Notes under the pieces: generated by a model
The model's database searches: none
Told to the model about the DNA's origin: nothing
What the model saw: the letters and a program-made list of their open reading frames with translations, nothing else
In this document: piece after piece, positions 35,942 to 47,700 of the stretch
Position numbering within the stretch: position 1 is the first letter of the stretch
Layout of the letters: the number at the start of each line of letters is the position of its first letter
Position numbers and translations under genes: made by a program
Assembly (NCBI GenBank): GCA_022592445.1
Contig: JABYQR010000067.1
Location: forward strand, 92,576 to 156,575
From: Cytidiella melzeri
Lineage: Eukaryota > Basidiomycota > Agaricomycetes > Polyporales > Irpicaceae
Length of the DNA stretch: 64,000 nt
Reading direction: 5' to 3'

Positions 35942-37660
35942 CTAATAGACCTCTTTCTTCGGTATGAGCACAACCTGGCCGCAGTTATTGCATTTGCGTG
36001 GCTCAGCCTCAAAAGGTTCACGATGGCGCTCATGCTCTGGCGTAAGCTTGTCACCTTTGTAGTTTGCACTTCGAGCGTCGTCCTAGTACCATCGCGGCGT
36101 ATGCGCGCAGTGGTCGCGCGCGAGATTATTATTGGCGCAAAAGCATGTACTACTATGGACGGTAAGACGAGACTACCAGACGTGTAGAGGAACTGCAACT
36201 TACCGCGTAAAACTGTGATAAGCATACATTGCACATGCTCTAAAGCCGCAACATTCTCAGGCTTATTCGCTCATGAAAACCGGTGTTCATGGACGAGCGT
36301 TGTAAAGGTACCTTTACTACGCTCGTCCTCGTCCACGTAGTCCCATATAACTTCGTTGAGTCTCAGGCTGAAGCCCGTGAAAGGACCTTCGTCAGATTTA
36401 GCTGCACGCTTCAGATGATACGAACGTCCACCAAACTCAGCATCTGATGCATCTTGCATGCCTTTGCATGCGTCTTCTAGGCAGTCGTCCTTCTGGTCAA
36501 CTACCTCGGAGAAGTCGCGAGACAGTAGAAGCAACTCACAAGCCACTTTGCATGCACAATAAGCGAGCTTTGGCACCATCCATGCAAGATTCACAGAAGT
36601 ACACAAGTGCTGTGCACCAATGCCGGCTTGGAAGAAGAAAGCAGCCTGAGCGCGACAAAAACGCGCCTGTCACATAGCACGTGAGTGTGACAATACTTGC
36701 ATCGTCATTCCTGAAGCTCGAATACAATCACCGCCGGCAGAGTTCAATACCTGGACTTGCGGCTCTGTGTCGCAGAAATTTGCAGCTCTATTCGAATAAG
36801 AGTCACTGCTTTGCACTGAAAACCTGAAACTCGGAATTAGAATAGGTCAAGAAGTTGCCGTGGGCAAGCTGACTACTCACCCCGACAGCCGACTATTTGA
36901 GGGCTAAGCTGTGTAACGGAAGTAAAGTTGGGAGACGTACCTGGTCCAGATCTTGGAAATTTCACGATGCCCGGCACTTGGAGAGGCCATGAGGCTGAAA
37001 GACCCACGCTAGATGAGTGATCTACCTCATGGCAGTGCCACACGCCCAAAATTGAGTGTTCGTATGTCTTCAGAGTCTCACAGTCAGGCAGTGCAAAAAG
37101 ATCTTCATGAACAGCAATGATAGCATGTTTCACGGACGCAGCGTGTGATGTGTTCACCCAACGGAGGGCTGGAAGCAGCAAAGTCATCAGTAGATGGACG
37201 AGGCTGCATCAGCTGCACAGGGACTAGATGGAAGAGCGGAGGCAAAGGAGAAACTCAGAGCATGAGCATAGACATGAGTAGACTCACGTCGAACTTTGAG
37301 AGTTGATGATCAGGACACGTTCAGTCGGAAGTGCCATCCGACTGGCCTCATGTCGGATCTTTCAATAGCAAGCTCAAGTTACTCTCGATTGAATGATTCA
37401 TCCGAGGGTCTCCTTGGAAAATTTGACGGCAAGCTTCTACGGTCTTACGCGGTGCTTACCTCGCCTCCTGTGTGGTTATAGGCACCGGTGCACTGATGAT
37501 AGTGGCGTGCAGAGTAGAATGTAGTATGAAGTGCAACATCGAAGCTGTGGGGAGGGTCAGAGAGTGAGTTTGATGATACAGCAGCTAAGATACCTGGATC
37601 CCTGAGAGAAAGAGAGATCCTATTGATACTGCACGTCCGATGTGGACATATGGATAACAC
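35942..37660 (-). CDS. Unrecognised multi-exon protein with Cys motifs, model approximate
   Basis: I do not recognise this family. On the minus strand a chain of exon-like ORF segments runs leftward. It includes HSFDVALHTTFYSARHYHQC (near 37540), NTSHAASVKHAIIAVHEDLF followed by ALPDCETLKTYEHSILGVWH (37000-37170), CESCMDGAKARLLCMQSG (near 36570), and DQKDDCLEDACKGMQDASDA with EFGGRSYHLKRAA (36400-36510). The chain closes with GPFTGFSLRLNEVIWDYVDE, ENVAALEHVQCMLITVLR and RKCNNCGQVVLIPKKEVY before a TAG at 35942-35944. CESC and CNNCG could bind zinc. GT/AG sites exist between segments, but I could not fix every phase, and the true start (perhaps beyond 37660) is unknown. The segments read as coding because they are hydrophilic/hydrophobic-balanced and lack stops only in one frame. 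Confidence 0.45.
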
Positions 37661-38111
37661 AGACGACTTGAGTGTTCGAGAAGCCGCATGGGTTGCTAGA
37701 GATCACGACGGAAACAAAAGTGAGCGCCTGGTTTTTTTGTCTGGTTCGTTGCATGCAGATGGAGAGCTCGATGAGTCCTTTTGTGCGGTGCGGTGGAATA
37801 CGGAGGTAGCAGTGGCAGAAACGAATGTTAACAATAACGCAGAGGTCAGAGCACAACTCGAGGTGGCAGAAACAAAAAGCAATGTCCAGATCAGGACTCC
37901 CGAAAAGGCAGCATTGGGCGCCAACGACCGCGTTTCACAATTAGGTGGGACTGCACGAGTTGTTGTTTCTGAACGCCATGGACTCGAATACTATGCTGCC
38001 TCGCAGCTCGTCTCTGCGGTATAAAACATCTCAGACAATAGCAAGGATGGCACAAGCAACTCGTACCTCCTTCACAAAAATTCCCCTGAACAACAGCACC
38101 TTCGATCACCA
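37661..38111. other. Divergent upstream region of the MYND gene
   Basis: Plus-strand ORF 37623-38024 and a minus-strand hydrophobic ORF (37703-37924) overlap here; neither shows family motifs. It may hold 5-prime exons of the minus-strand gene. Confidence 0.3.
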
Positions 38112-39081
38112 ATGGCCTACACTCAGCCCGCTGCCGCCAACTACTACACCTCCCCCTCGAATCCTACTCCTAAGCAGAGAGGATACCGGCTTTGCGACAA
38201 ATGTGGTACCATCGAGCAACCCAGCATGCGCTTTCGTCTATGTGGTGGCTGCGTACGTTCGCCTCGTTTACTGTAGATTCGATACAGATTAGCTCATGAC
38301 GTACTATCTACAGATGACTACCCAATACTGCGTACGTTCTAGCCATACCAATACTAAAAGTCCAGCAAGCCTGACAGTCTGCTTAGTCTCAGGAGTGCCA
38401 GAAGTTGCATTGGCCTTCGCACAAGCCCATCTGTCAGCACACCTCTAGTCAGATTTCTGCCTCAAAGCAGCAGACGATGGGCGCAGGCGTGAACGAGGAC
38501 ATCGTCAAAGGTCTCAGGAAATTCACGTCCGCACACTCTACATTGATTGGATGGGCTGGCTTCCAAGCTCTGCAGCTGAAGCGCATGCCTGCCAACATCC
38601 GTCAACAAGCATTGCTGATAGAGCTCAGCTACCAGCCATCCTCTGACTCTCTTCGAAGGTTAGTACTTTCTCTTACGCTCACCTGGCTGTTATCTTATGT
38701 TGCTTCCTAGATTCTCCGTCAAGTCGACACACCTTGTCCCTAGGACATATGTGACCGACAATGATCCCCTCGTTGGCGACGACATCCGACGCCGAGAAGA
38801 TCGCTGCCGCAAGAGCGGTGGCATCGGAACGGCCGTTATCATCATCCAATGCGGCGAGATCAGTCAAGTCATGCCCGTCGAGGTTGACTCTCCCAGCAAA
38901 ATTACGTGGGACTCTCGCGAGGACTGGACAGACGTCCTTCGCCACTTTGTTGATTCAGGTCGCACGGACTTCAAGCCCATATCTACGACCGCCCGAGGGT
39001 GAATATCCTCTGACATCTGCATGCATTAGAAGCGAAACTCACAGATTTTGCTTGCCATCAGGGTCGTCTACGGTTGATTAG
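38112..39081 (+). CDS. MYND-type zinc-finger protein
   Basis: MYND fingers mediate protein-protein contacts. The finger is near the N-terminus: CDKCGTIEQPSMRFRLCGGC, then MTTQYC, then SQECQKLHWPSHKPIC, with all eight zinc ligands. It is assembled from three exons, the middle one being only 18 nt (38314-38331). The downstream ~200 residues (NEDIVKGLRKFTSAHSTLIG, LKRMPANIRQQALLIELSY, IGTAVIIIQCGEISQVMPVE) form a globular part that I associate with uncharacterised mushroom MYND proteins. The join RR|FSVKST at about 38660-38710 is in phase. The last intron (gtgaat...catcag) leads to GSSTVD and a TAG at 39079-39081. Confidence 0.82.
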
Positions 39082-39622
39082 CCACACGCAATCAGACTTG
39101 GCTCGCTTAGAACTTGTCAGCTTTCGCCTTCGACGGCGTGGATCGCCGTTGCGAGTACAGGTACTCGCATCTCTCCGATGTTTTTCCCAGGACACTACCA
39201 TTCACTGTATTCTACCGCATTCACCCCCGGCTTTCGTTCATGTTGTGTACTACTTTGCTTTGTTTCAGAATCATCGCGTAACTTATCGTATTTGTACATG
39301 TATGATAGTACTGCTTCGTTCTACCAATACAGACGAGGATAAGAGACTCCTCATTCCGCAAGGAATATTAGATCGAACAACCCAAGAGCAGCACTGCACG
39401 CCTAGGTGCGTTATTGAAGCATCAAGTTCATCTGCAACTTTAATCAAGCACAAACCGAGGACTTCCTCAAGCCAGCGCCACAAAGAGGCAGAAGCGCTCA
39501 ATGGGTGCGTTGTGTCAATGGCCGACTGAACAGCTCTCAACAGCCAACGCAGCCCATACGTCGAGTCAGGCGCAGTGGTTAAGCCCACAAACATCGTATA
39601 TCGCACAGTCTCCAGTCTGAGA
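39082..39622. other. Intergenic region
   Basis: Flank between the MYND gene and CTF8, both rightward. The long minus-strand ORF across 39283-39972 is opposite the CTF8 coding exon and has no motif, so I treat it as a shadow. Confidence 0.4.
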
Positions 39623-40098
39623 ATGATCGTCCCCATCAACGTCGCAATTTCAGCCCAAGGGCCCACACTACCACCCCAACTCGCAAAGTTTGGCACGGAC
39701 GAGCTGGTGCTAATAGAACTGCAAGGAGCATTGGAGGTGGAGGGGCAGACTGCTGGACAACTTGTAGGAAAGTTGGATTTGGAGACCGATCCAGTGAGTA
39801 CAACTTGCAGTGTTTGTCGCCTGCACGCGCGGTCTTCACACCCACGTAGAAAAAACCAACTTTGTTGATCGGGCATCATTTGCTCGAGGGCAAGTTGGTG
39901 AACCTTGCGAAGCCGCTTGGTGTGATGCACAAGACGTCTGGCAAGTTCGACGAGGGAGTGGATGCGTTGCATGAAGTGGGATCCAGTCCGCCCCCAGAGT
40001 GGGACATCGTTGCAGTCGTGAGGAGGAAGATGGTGTTTGCGAAACGGCCAATGCCTATGGTGGGTAGGGTTCCGGCCACAACGAATACAATACGGTAA
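39623..40098 (+). CDS. CTF8: Ctf8, subunit of the alternative Ctf18-RFC clamp loader
   Basis: Ctf8 pairs with Dcc1 on the Ctf18-RFC complex, which loads PCNA and supports sister chromatid cohesion. Two exons, 39623-39793 and 39850-40098, give 139 residues. The family blocks are clear: LPPQLAKFGTDELVLIELQG, EVEGQTAGQLVGKLDLETD, KPTLLIGHHLLEGKLVNLAK, then WDIVAVVRRKMVFAKRPMPM at the end. The length matches fungal Ctf8. The start follows MIVPI, the usual N-terminus. Confidence 0.92.
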
Positions 40099-40704
40099 CT
40101 TAGAAGCTCGTCAGATGTGTGTGGTTGGCGTTGTGAATTTATTTGGTGTTGCCGTACAAGGCACTACCAGATGGCCATGGCAAGGCAAGCAGCACATGTG
40201 AGATGGAAATAATCTTTCAAGAATCGCGCACAATCAGGTAAGATAGTAAATATGTAGTTCCTCTCCTCGAGCAAGCCCCATCTCCTTCCAGCCAACCTCC
40301 CGCCTCATCATGAGCTCCAGCCACGAATGGCGATGCCTCCAGGACAGCAGAATGGACCAGTCAAAACGGCGAAAGGACCTGACACTCGAGAAGAGAAACA
40401 GACATCCGTCCGCAGACGAATGCCGAGGGTTATTCTAGAGGACTGGAACGCGGACAAGGAGACGGAAGAGTAAAACAACCGAGCCCGAACTTTTGTGTCC
40501 TCATGGATTTGTTCAAAGAAATTTCTGCACGATGCGTTCGTCGTTTTTATATCCAGCACGATACAGCGCTAAATGGTATTTTCGCACGGTACGTTTGCAG
40601 CTGATTATTACAGCACTTCGTTTACGACCATGATGCACTTGCGCCGTCTCCTTCTTCTCCTCCATCGACCACCAAACGCACCGCACTAATATTCGACAAG
40701 AGCG
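40099..40704. other. Intergenic region
   Basis: Contains one possible small ORF listed separately (40327-40473). The right end is the PEX11-like promoter. Nothing else is supported. Confidence 0.35.
40327..40473 (+). CDS. Possible 48-residue small protein, low support
   Basis: An uninterrupted ATG-TAA frame reads MAMPPGQQNGPVKTAKGPDT and ends RVILEDWNADKETEE. The composition (basic middle, acidic tail) is protein-like and there is no rival gene here, but I know no homologue. It could be chance. Confidence 0.25.
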   Translation: MAMPPGQQNGPVKTAKGPDTREEKQTSVRRRMPRVILEDWNADKETEE

Positions 40705-43070
40705 ATGGCAAAGCCTAGCAAAGCTCTCTCTCTATCGCGGGTGGAGGACTTAACCCTCGGAGCCTTTGCATACGTCCCTATGTCAAGCACTCTGCAACAC
40801 CTCACAACATACCTGAATTCATGGCAAGGGACTGAGTGAGTAGTATGCAAGTTAGTTGCGCACATCACGCTAGACCAACAGGGGCTTTACAGAAAGTCAT
40901 TTGCGGTGCGCCTTGCTTGAAAATACACTAGACTCTCTTCTGAATGAGCGGTTGCATGTTTTTACAGGTGCTTCAGTACTCTTTACAGCTCCTGGTTCCG
41001 TTTCTGCGCTGGCGCGCCAGGATTCAGCATGAAGCTGGTCGACGCGTCTCACCTACTAGCGATGTTGCGCCTGGCTTAGCGAAGTTAGCTGGACTGCTGA
41101 GCGATGCGAGGGCACTGTTCAGCTTTTGGGGTGCGTATACTCTGCCTTGCACCAAAAGTCCAGCGGCCTCCGCAGAGACTGAGAGAAGATTGAAAGATCT
41201 GGAGGTTTCCAAGGCTCATTCTGTTGTATTTCCCCCGCTTTTCTCGTGAATTTTCTTCCTTAATGATTTCTGACCACCCGTCTTCTGGTCTCCGCAGGGC
41301 TCTTACCGATCCTGCAATGGCTCATTTCCATGGAGCGAAAATCACCTGCGACCAGAAACTTGCTGACTATTGAGCGAATCCAAGCGTGGTCTATGCTCCT
41401 GTTCTACCCGCTTGACCACACCAGGTTCCTTGTTTCGCACTCGATTGTGCCTGCGAAGACAAATTCTCTCCTTGCTCGTCTTACAAGCACAACTACTAAA
41501 TCCCTTGATGGTACCGTGTCACTGGACCCAGGCAAAATATCGCGTCTGTCATGCAGGTTCTGGCTCCTCTACACTGTCATGCAACTCGCACATCTGCGTG
41601 AAGACAGGAAGATTCTAGTAGCTGAAGCGCGAAGCCTTGGCAAGTCGAAGGTGTGTCGCCACTCTCCTCTCGAAGTCTATGACAGAGTCTCGTCTCATTT
41701 CTATGTAGGCCATCTCAGCACAAGCTGGCAGAGCAAAAGTACAAGAACGCTTGCAATATCTATGGCCTGGATTGTTGACGAATACCTGCGACCTCGTCTG
41801 CGCCCTTCACTGGTAAGTACTTCTTCCTTGGTCACCTGTTTGGGGAGCCCTGGCGCGTCGGTCTCCCCATGGATATGCCGTTGAGGTTGACCTAAAACCC
41901 CGTTGGCATTGCCTGCGCACGGATTCCACGCTGCCGTTCAATTTCTGCTATGGCTGTGCAGCGTCTATGATCGCCTCCTCTCCGCCACGAAGCCGAGGGT
42001 TCTGGTGTATATAAGCTCCCGCAAACTCAATGGCCACGCAGTGCGAGGGGACAGAACATTCCCAATGTTCTGTTCTCTACCCCTATATGGTCTTCATTGG
42101 CTCCGCACGTTGCCAAAGGCTGTGTACATTCTTCGAGCGCAACAAGGTTTTGATACGTTTTGGAGCGCGCGATTCGCTGGTGTCTACCTTCATGAGCGAG
42201 CCATTACGGTTGTTTTAGCCCCCTTTGCTACGCACTGCTAGCATGCTGTGCGAAGGTGGCCTCGAGGCGGTTTGGTTTATTTTGCGATTCGCCTTGATAA
42301 ATCATCCGGCCAAACAGCCTTTCTGCTTTCGCCCATTGTGGCGGCAACGGTGCTGATTGGCGAACATTGTTACAAACGGAGGCAACACTCGTGCCATTGT
42401 TTCGGTGCTGCCTTAAAGCGAGTCAGGGCTTCATCGTGTAAATTGTAGGCTGTGCGATAGTAAGCAGCATTTGTTTGTGCGAGCACCTTTTTACCGAGAC
42501 CTTTGGGGACCATGCGCAGACCCTACAATGATCGCAGCACCTGCCTCGATCACACGAGAGTACAAAGCTATGCTCGCAGTGACTGCTGCAGAGGCTCTCT
42601 GCCACAATTGATGCGTATACCTGTGGCATATCAGCTGGGCGGAGTGATCTTGCTGTATTGCTGTACAGATATGAATACGACCGCTGACCTCACGTTATTT
42701 CCATAGGTCGATCGAACGCGGGCTATTCAAGAACAGCGTGAGTACCCTTCTTATTGGCTATACCCCCGGTGCACCTGTCCTCGATGCTATGTCCTTTACG
42801 CTTACTTTACCAGTCGGCACTGCGTTTCACACGCTGTTGTTGGTAGCGAACTGCACTAATTGTTTTTCTACACAGGTATGGCCCGATATGTTGATGCTGA
42901 TTTCCGCTCTGGTGGGCTGGAGGAACGGCTTCCGTGCAGTTCGTACCGCGGCCACTCCTGCTCCTTCCGTAACGAATCACACGGATGAAAACTCTCCTCT
43001 TGGACCTATGGTGACTGACCTCGATATTGCAGCCCCTATAGGGCTCGACGCGGGATTGGACGAAATTTGA
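40705..43070 (+). CDS. PEX11: PEX11-like peroxisomal membrane elongation factor
   Basis: PEX11-family proteins remodel the peroxisomal membrane before fission. The start at 40705 gives MAKPSKALSLSRVEDLTLGA. Spliced exons continue TEKSFAVLQYSLQLLVPFLR, LAGLLSDARALFSFWG, LLPILQWLISMERK and SPATRNLLTIERIQAWSMLL followed by FYPLDH, which is the family core (an R/A-rich helix, FRLWG-like turn, IERLQ...YYPLEH). Distal exons give AGRAKVQERLQYLWPGLLTN with TCDLVCALHW, then SIERGLFKNS, then VWPDMLMLISALVGWRNGFR, ending GLDAGLDEI. Joins FWG|LLP, GKSK|AISAQ, LHW|SIERG and KNS|VWPD are in phase. The LHW|SIERG intron is 894 nt. Assigned to the PEX11C/GIM5-like branch with less certainty. Confidence 0.82.
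41813..42706 (+). other. 894-nt intron in the PEX11-like gene
   Basis: GT donor (gtaagtacttc) and AG acceptor (ttccatag) join CALHW to SIERGLF in phase. It is more than ten times longer than the other introns in this gene and contains no recognisable coding motif. An inserted, decayed element is possible but I see no terminal repeats. Confidence 0.6.
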
Positions 43071-43222
43071 AGTACTGAAGACACATAGGACAGTGCGTGT
43101 ATGCTCATCTATGATGCCTGTGGAAATAGCTGATCGCCTTTGCAGATATAATTTTCGGAACCACTGATATCGCTATACACGGTACTGTTACTTACCGGGG
43201 ATAGTGGCGAACAGTTCACTAT

Positions 43223-43483
43223 CTATTGGGATATGTTCTGTATTTGTATTGCTTCACACAAGTTCAGCTCTTGATACTTGCCTGTCAGTGCATATCGTAT
43301 GGTGCAATGTTGGCTTTCGTCAGGTTGGAACGTAACAGTGTAAGCTTGATTTTCTCCCAATCCGGGATGGCAATCAATTCTTGCATAGAAGTGTTTTGGT
43401 GAAGGTGCGCTACTTCTCTGCTGGACCCACGGTCTTGAGAAACTTATCATTGTCTCGGCAGGTCTAGCGTCGTCTCTCGTCAT
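43223..43483 (-). repeat. Diverged repeat copy A of an unknown exon
   Basis: The minus-strand reading DDARPAETMISFSRPWVQQR is followed by AP and a segment IDCHPGLGENQ. It parallels copy B at 44580-44790 (DDPKPAEVIVSCG, RSAPW, SIDVHFGPREKA). At DNA level both share cctgccgag, gggtccagc and gtagcgcacc in the same order. Function unknown; possibly exons of decayed tandem genes. Confidence 0.4.
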
Positions 43484-43939
43484 GCCCAGAGACTCATAGG
43501 ATCAATCTGATGTCAGTTGTTCATCTTTCCCAAGATTGACATTATCTCGGTAGAGTACAGATTACTTACGGCTTATGTTCAAGGTGAACGTTCGACTACA
43601 AAGACGGTTGTGCCACAAATACCTGGCTAATTGTGAGCGCTCGCGTAAGCAGCTGAGCCAGCGAGTCCAGAGTGTCACCGGCGGCGGAGGAGACATCGGG
43701 GTCCAGCGTTGACCATGCCTTTCTCTGGAACTTTGTAATTTCTCTTTGACCAAGGTTCTACACAACACTAACACGTAAGCACGCGTTTATCACCCTTTTT
43801 TACTTGGGCTTCGCTTACCTGTATCAATCGCAAAAGGAATTGCGCTGCTGTCAAGTCTACTCGTGCGTATCAATTCCAAGTCTGTCCTGGCTCGTGCTTA
43901 CGCCGCATCATCCAAGGCATCTCGCAAAGAACCAGCAAA

Positions 43940-44370
43940 CTGCTCTTGCGGCCCGCATTGTGGACAGTCATCACACTGACACGCAACGCAAGGTAATACA
44001 CTGGAAGCACGACGACTACCAAGCCTGCGTGTCCACCGGGACAGATCACTTCGTGAAGTATGACAAAATCAATATTGTATTTCCGAGTGTGGAGAGTTGC
44101 ACGCATCCCTGAGGCTCTGCATTACTTGGGGACACACATGCAATTGGTTATGGAATACATCACGCTCACGACTGCAGCTCCAGACATCGCACAGGTTCTC
44201 AGATGATTTTCAGAGGGTCTACTTCCTCCCAGCCACGTGCTCGCACTTTCTGGAGGCGGTCGCATCCGCGTTGAGTCTTCATGGATCAAAACGCTCCTGG
44301 GCTTTTCTCGAGCGTTGAGACACCAGAGCATCACACGCAAAAAGTGTGTCCATGATTTCATTGATGAAAA
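43940..44370 (+). pseudogene. Broken protein-kinase-like gene of a mushroom-expanded family
   Basis: Blocks typical of the kinase-like proteins expanded in Agaricomycetes appear in order but in different frames. They are VIHWKHDDYQACVSTGTDHF followed by VKYD (about 43995-44070), then VARIPEALHYLGTHMQLVME with YITLTTAAPDIAQ (44098-44178, other frame, then a TGA), then SHVLALSGGGRIRVESSW (about 44232-44285, third frame). The third block parallels the usual HVLGPLGGG-IRH loop. No catalytic HxD or DFG motif follows. The gene is truncated and frameshifted unless unusual introns are used. Confidence 0.55.
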
Positions 44371-44579
44371 TCAGTTATACGCTCACATTTATTTGTGCCA
44401 GGCATACACATTGCTCTCGTTATATACTAAGCGGCGGGTGCATGCGCTGGGTGCCACCCGTTATGATGTTTCAACTCTGGACTCTCAGATAAGTACTCTT
44501 ATCCTTATCTCCAAGTTCACGCACACGTTACTGTTGAGCGCCGCCACTGATGGTACCTAACACTGCTATCACAAGGAAT

Positions 44580-44790
44580 TTAATATGTCTCAGCACCATG
44601 AATTGCAAGCTTGCCTCTGCATCCTTGCGTCCAAATCCCTGTCGCAGAATATCGAACTAGCTGAACATCCGCCACTGGTATCGCTTTTTCCCTCGGCCCG
44701 AAGTGAACATCAATACTTGTACAGGGTGCTTTGATCATGGCCCATGGTGCGCTACGTACACATACGCTGGACCCACAACTTACTATCACC
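44580..44790 (-). repeat. Diverged repeat copy B of an unknown exon
   Basis: Partner of copy A (43223-43483); same strand, about 1.3 kb apart, separated by the kinase-like pseudogene. The reading is DDPKPAEVIVSCG...IDVHFGPREKAIPVADVQLV. Not recognised as any family. Confidence 0.4.
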
Positions 44791-47700
44791 TCGGCAGGTT
44801 TAGGATCATCTTAATAATCCCTTGAATCGAGTGTCTAAGCCAGGCCTAGGGACTTGCAGGCTCAGACCAATCCGCATTCTCAACATGAAAGATGTCTTTG
44901 AAGGTGTGACGTGAATCTTACGGCTCGGTGGCCACCGGTCACCGGTCTAAATCGAAATCTTTCGTTTCACTCACAGGATACACAGGTCTTGGTCGCAAGC
45001 AAGGCAACCATCAACGTCCTCATATCTCATGCTCGGGTATCGCTCTTGGCCACATTGCTTTTCCCCCCTGACCATTGTCAATCTTATCGGCACGGCGGAG
45101 ATTTGCGTCAAAAGTTATGTATACACCAGTTCCGTGCGATTTTACGGCTGGAACATCCCACGTAGAAAGAGAGAAATGCGGGTTGAACGAGAGACATCGT
45201 TTGGATGATTTTGAAATGGCATTTGACGACTTGGAAATTCTATCAAGTATTTTGTGTGGGGGCAGTGCATAAGCGCTAATGGTAGATATGTTGAATATTT
45301 GGTAGTACTTATCGGCGAGAGAGAAAAACTGCTTGTCGGCATTGTCACTCATATACATCGCTTATGTGTGATCTGCGAGGAGTCAGCTGTAGGGCAGCGA
45401 AAAAATTGCGGGTATATATGACTTGAATGTAGCAGGTGATGTATGCAGTGTCAGTGCGCAGGGCCTGAGGCCTGAGTACTGGGTGCTGTACCTTCGAAGT
45501 GGAAATTTCAGATACTGATCTTCCGACTTCACGGGCTATGAGCTACTTGGGGTGAACATCTTCACACAAAGTTGCACTGCACAAAAGCCGGAAAACATGT
45601 ACACCCGAGTTTCACATTACGTTCAAGTTCAGCCGCAACTTTGAAAATCTGTCATAACTTGTATCAGCAAATCAGCCAGCTCTGCGGTGCACAGCTGAAT
45701 ACATGAGTGTTCTTACAAAGCGTAAGCAAATATCGATCCATACAGCCGAATTGGAAGCAATCGCTATCTCAATGGGTTGGGGGATGAGCCGGCTTCTCCA
45801 CGCCCGTGCCGTCGTACATGCCATTGTTGACTGTGTCCTTACGGGTGCTGCGATCTTCATGCTGTATTTTACGGCGAGTGACCAGCAATATTCGCGTTCT
45901 TCAAGGCTCCGCCACATTCGGCTAGGCCTGTTGACAATCCTGATTAGTATACTTGCGAAATGGAAGTCAAAGTCAGCTACATTTCACACCTCAGATTTTG
46001 ACTGCAGTATATGCCTTGCTTGCACGTGTGCACAGCCTGACTCGAATTTCGTTACCTGTGCGGGCCCGTTCGATTTCGGTCCGTGCATAGTGGGTCACAT
46101 AGATGCCATCAAGCTTCGCAATAGGCTCGATCTGCGGAAATGGACCTGCTGTTGGATATACTGCAGTTCTGTGAATTGGTGAGCTTGAAAGTTGCATAGC
46201 CTTGACGGCCTCGAGGGATTGGCATTTCCCTCTTCCGCTGACAGAGATCGCGATGAAGGGAACGTCATTGTCTCGTTTGGTCAATGATATGTAGTTTGCT
46301 CACCGCATTTGATCCGCTTTTAGGAGTATGCAGCCTTCCAGTACGTGGTCCCTGCAGATGAAGTTACCAGCTTACTGGGATCGTGGCACTGGAATCCTAG
46401 TATACTTCGTGCCGCGTGATGAGACAATACAGCTGCGCATTGACTCTTTCACATGGCGATGCGTCTTTGAGGCAATGCCTTGTGAGAGTCTGTCAATAAG
46501 AAGTCCACTTCGAGAGACCGAAGACTCACAATAGCACGGAGCATGACTCATAAACGTCCGAGAGCGTGGTGGGATTGAACGCGACGAACACGTGCATTTG
46601 AAGCACACCTGAAGGGTTACTTGGGTCCCTAGATGAATAAGTCATCGGTTCCTTAGAGACACGAGGTGAAAGTTTGTTCTGTCCGTTCAAACCCTTTTCA
46701 TTTCCCTCGGTCGGTTGATATCAGAGTTTCCGTCCTGACTTTCATCTAGATCGAAACGCTAAGTATTCGAACGAGAACTGCACGCACCACGATAGGACAC
46801 GTTGTTTGAGCCTGTAATGCTAGTCGTCAATCGGCGAGTATCAAGCAAGAAGCCGAAACACTGTGCGACGAACGTTGCCCGTATTCGAGGAGGAGAGGTA
46901 ATTTGAAGATGCATACAAAATGCTGAGATGTCCTTGCAAGATGAGTACGTCGAACAACATTTCAGCGACGAATACATGGGCATCGGCTCAATTTGCAGTT
47001 GTAAATACATACCGGACTACTGTTCCTTCCGAGACTTGTGACCAGTCAAGATGCATCTGCAATGGAACTGAGGATGTCAGCGTAAATTTTGACAAGCAGA
47101 CTGAGCAACACACATTGCTGTATCTTGAACGTCAAGTAGCGTTTAATTACGGACGTCTATGCAATCCAAAATCTAAAGTGCAAGTGACAAGTGTTTGCGT
47201 GGATATATCAGCATATTCGACGACGTACCAGAGTGCAGGCACTTCAAGCATATCTAGTTATGTGACAAAGTCCATCAATGTTGTACCGTCAAGGGTCGCA
47301 TGTCGCAACGGAACCTGCAGAGCCATGCTGTAGCTCACTGGCACTGGCAGTAGGTTACTGACTTCAAGAATGGAACTTGGAACAGAGAGATGCTTACAGG
47401 TGGACATTCTTGATAATAGACGCGAAGCATATGCATGTTATGTTCAAGCTCAAGCTCCCAAGAGACGCACCAGGCCCCGCGTTCGCGCCTTTGTCGACGC
47501 TCAAGCTTCAAGGTGGAGGTCTAGAGAGCGCATACTTACATATCATATGCTACATAGACGTCCGGCAAAAGATTCGGCTGCAACGGAAGGACTTATTTGA
47601 GATATTTGCACCCGGTGGTACCGTGGTGTAATATCAGCCGCCAATATCGAAACTGCATGATTTCGAGTGATTAGGAATCTTGGCAGGGGGCGATAGCACT

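Noticed and set aside
37703..37924. Minus-strand hydrophobic ORF resembling a signal peptide (MAPNAAFSGVLIWTLLFVSA)
   Set aside because: It overlaps an equally long plus-strand ORF, has no downstream mature domain in frame, and is low-complexity.
39283..39972. 229-codon minus-strand ORF opposite CTF8
   Set aside because: It lies antisense to a well-supported CTF8 gene and shows no domain or splice logic.
45703..46182. 159-codon plus-strand ORF with TAELEAIAISMG, considered as RNase H of a retroelement
   Set aside because: Only a short local resemblance; the acidic active-site residues and neighbouring reverse transcriptase are missing.
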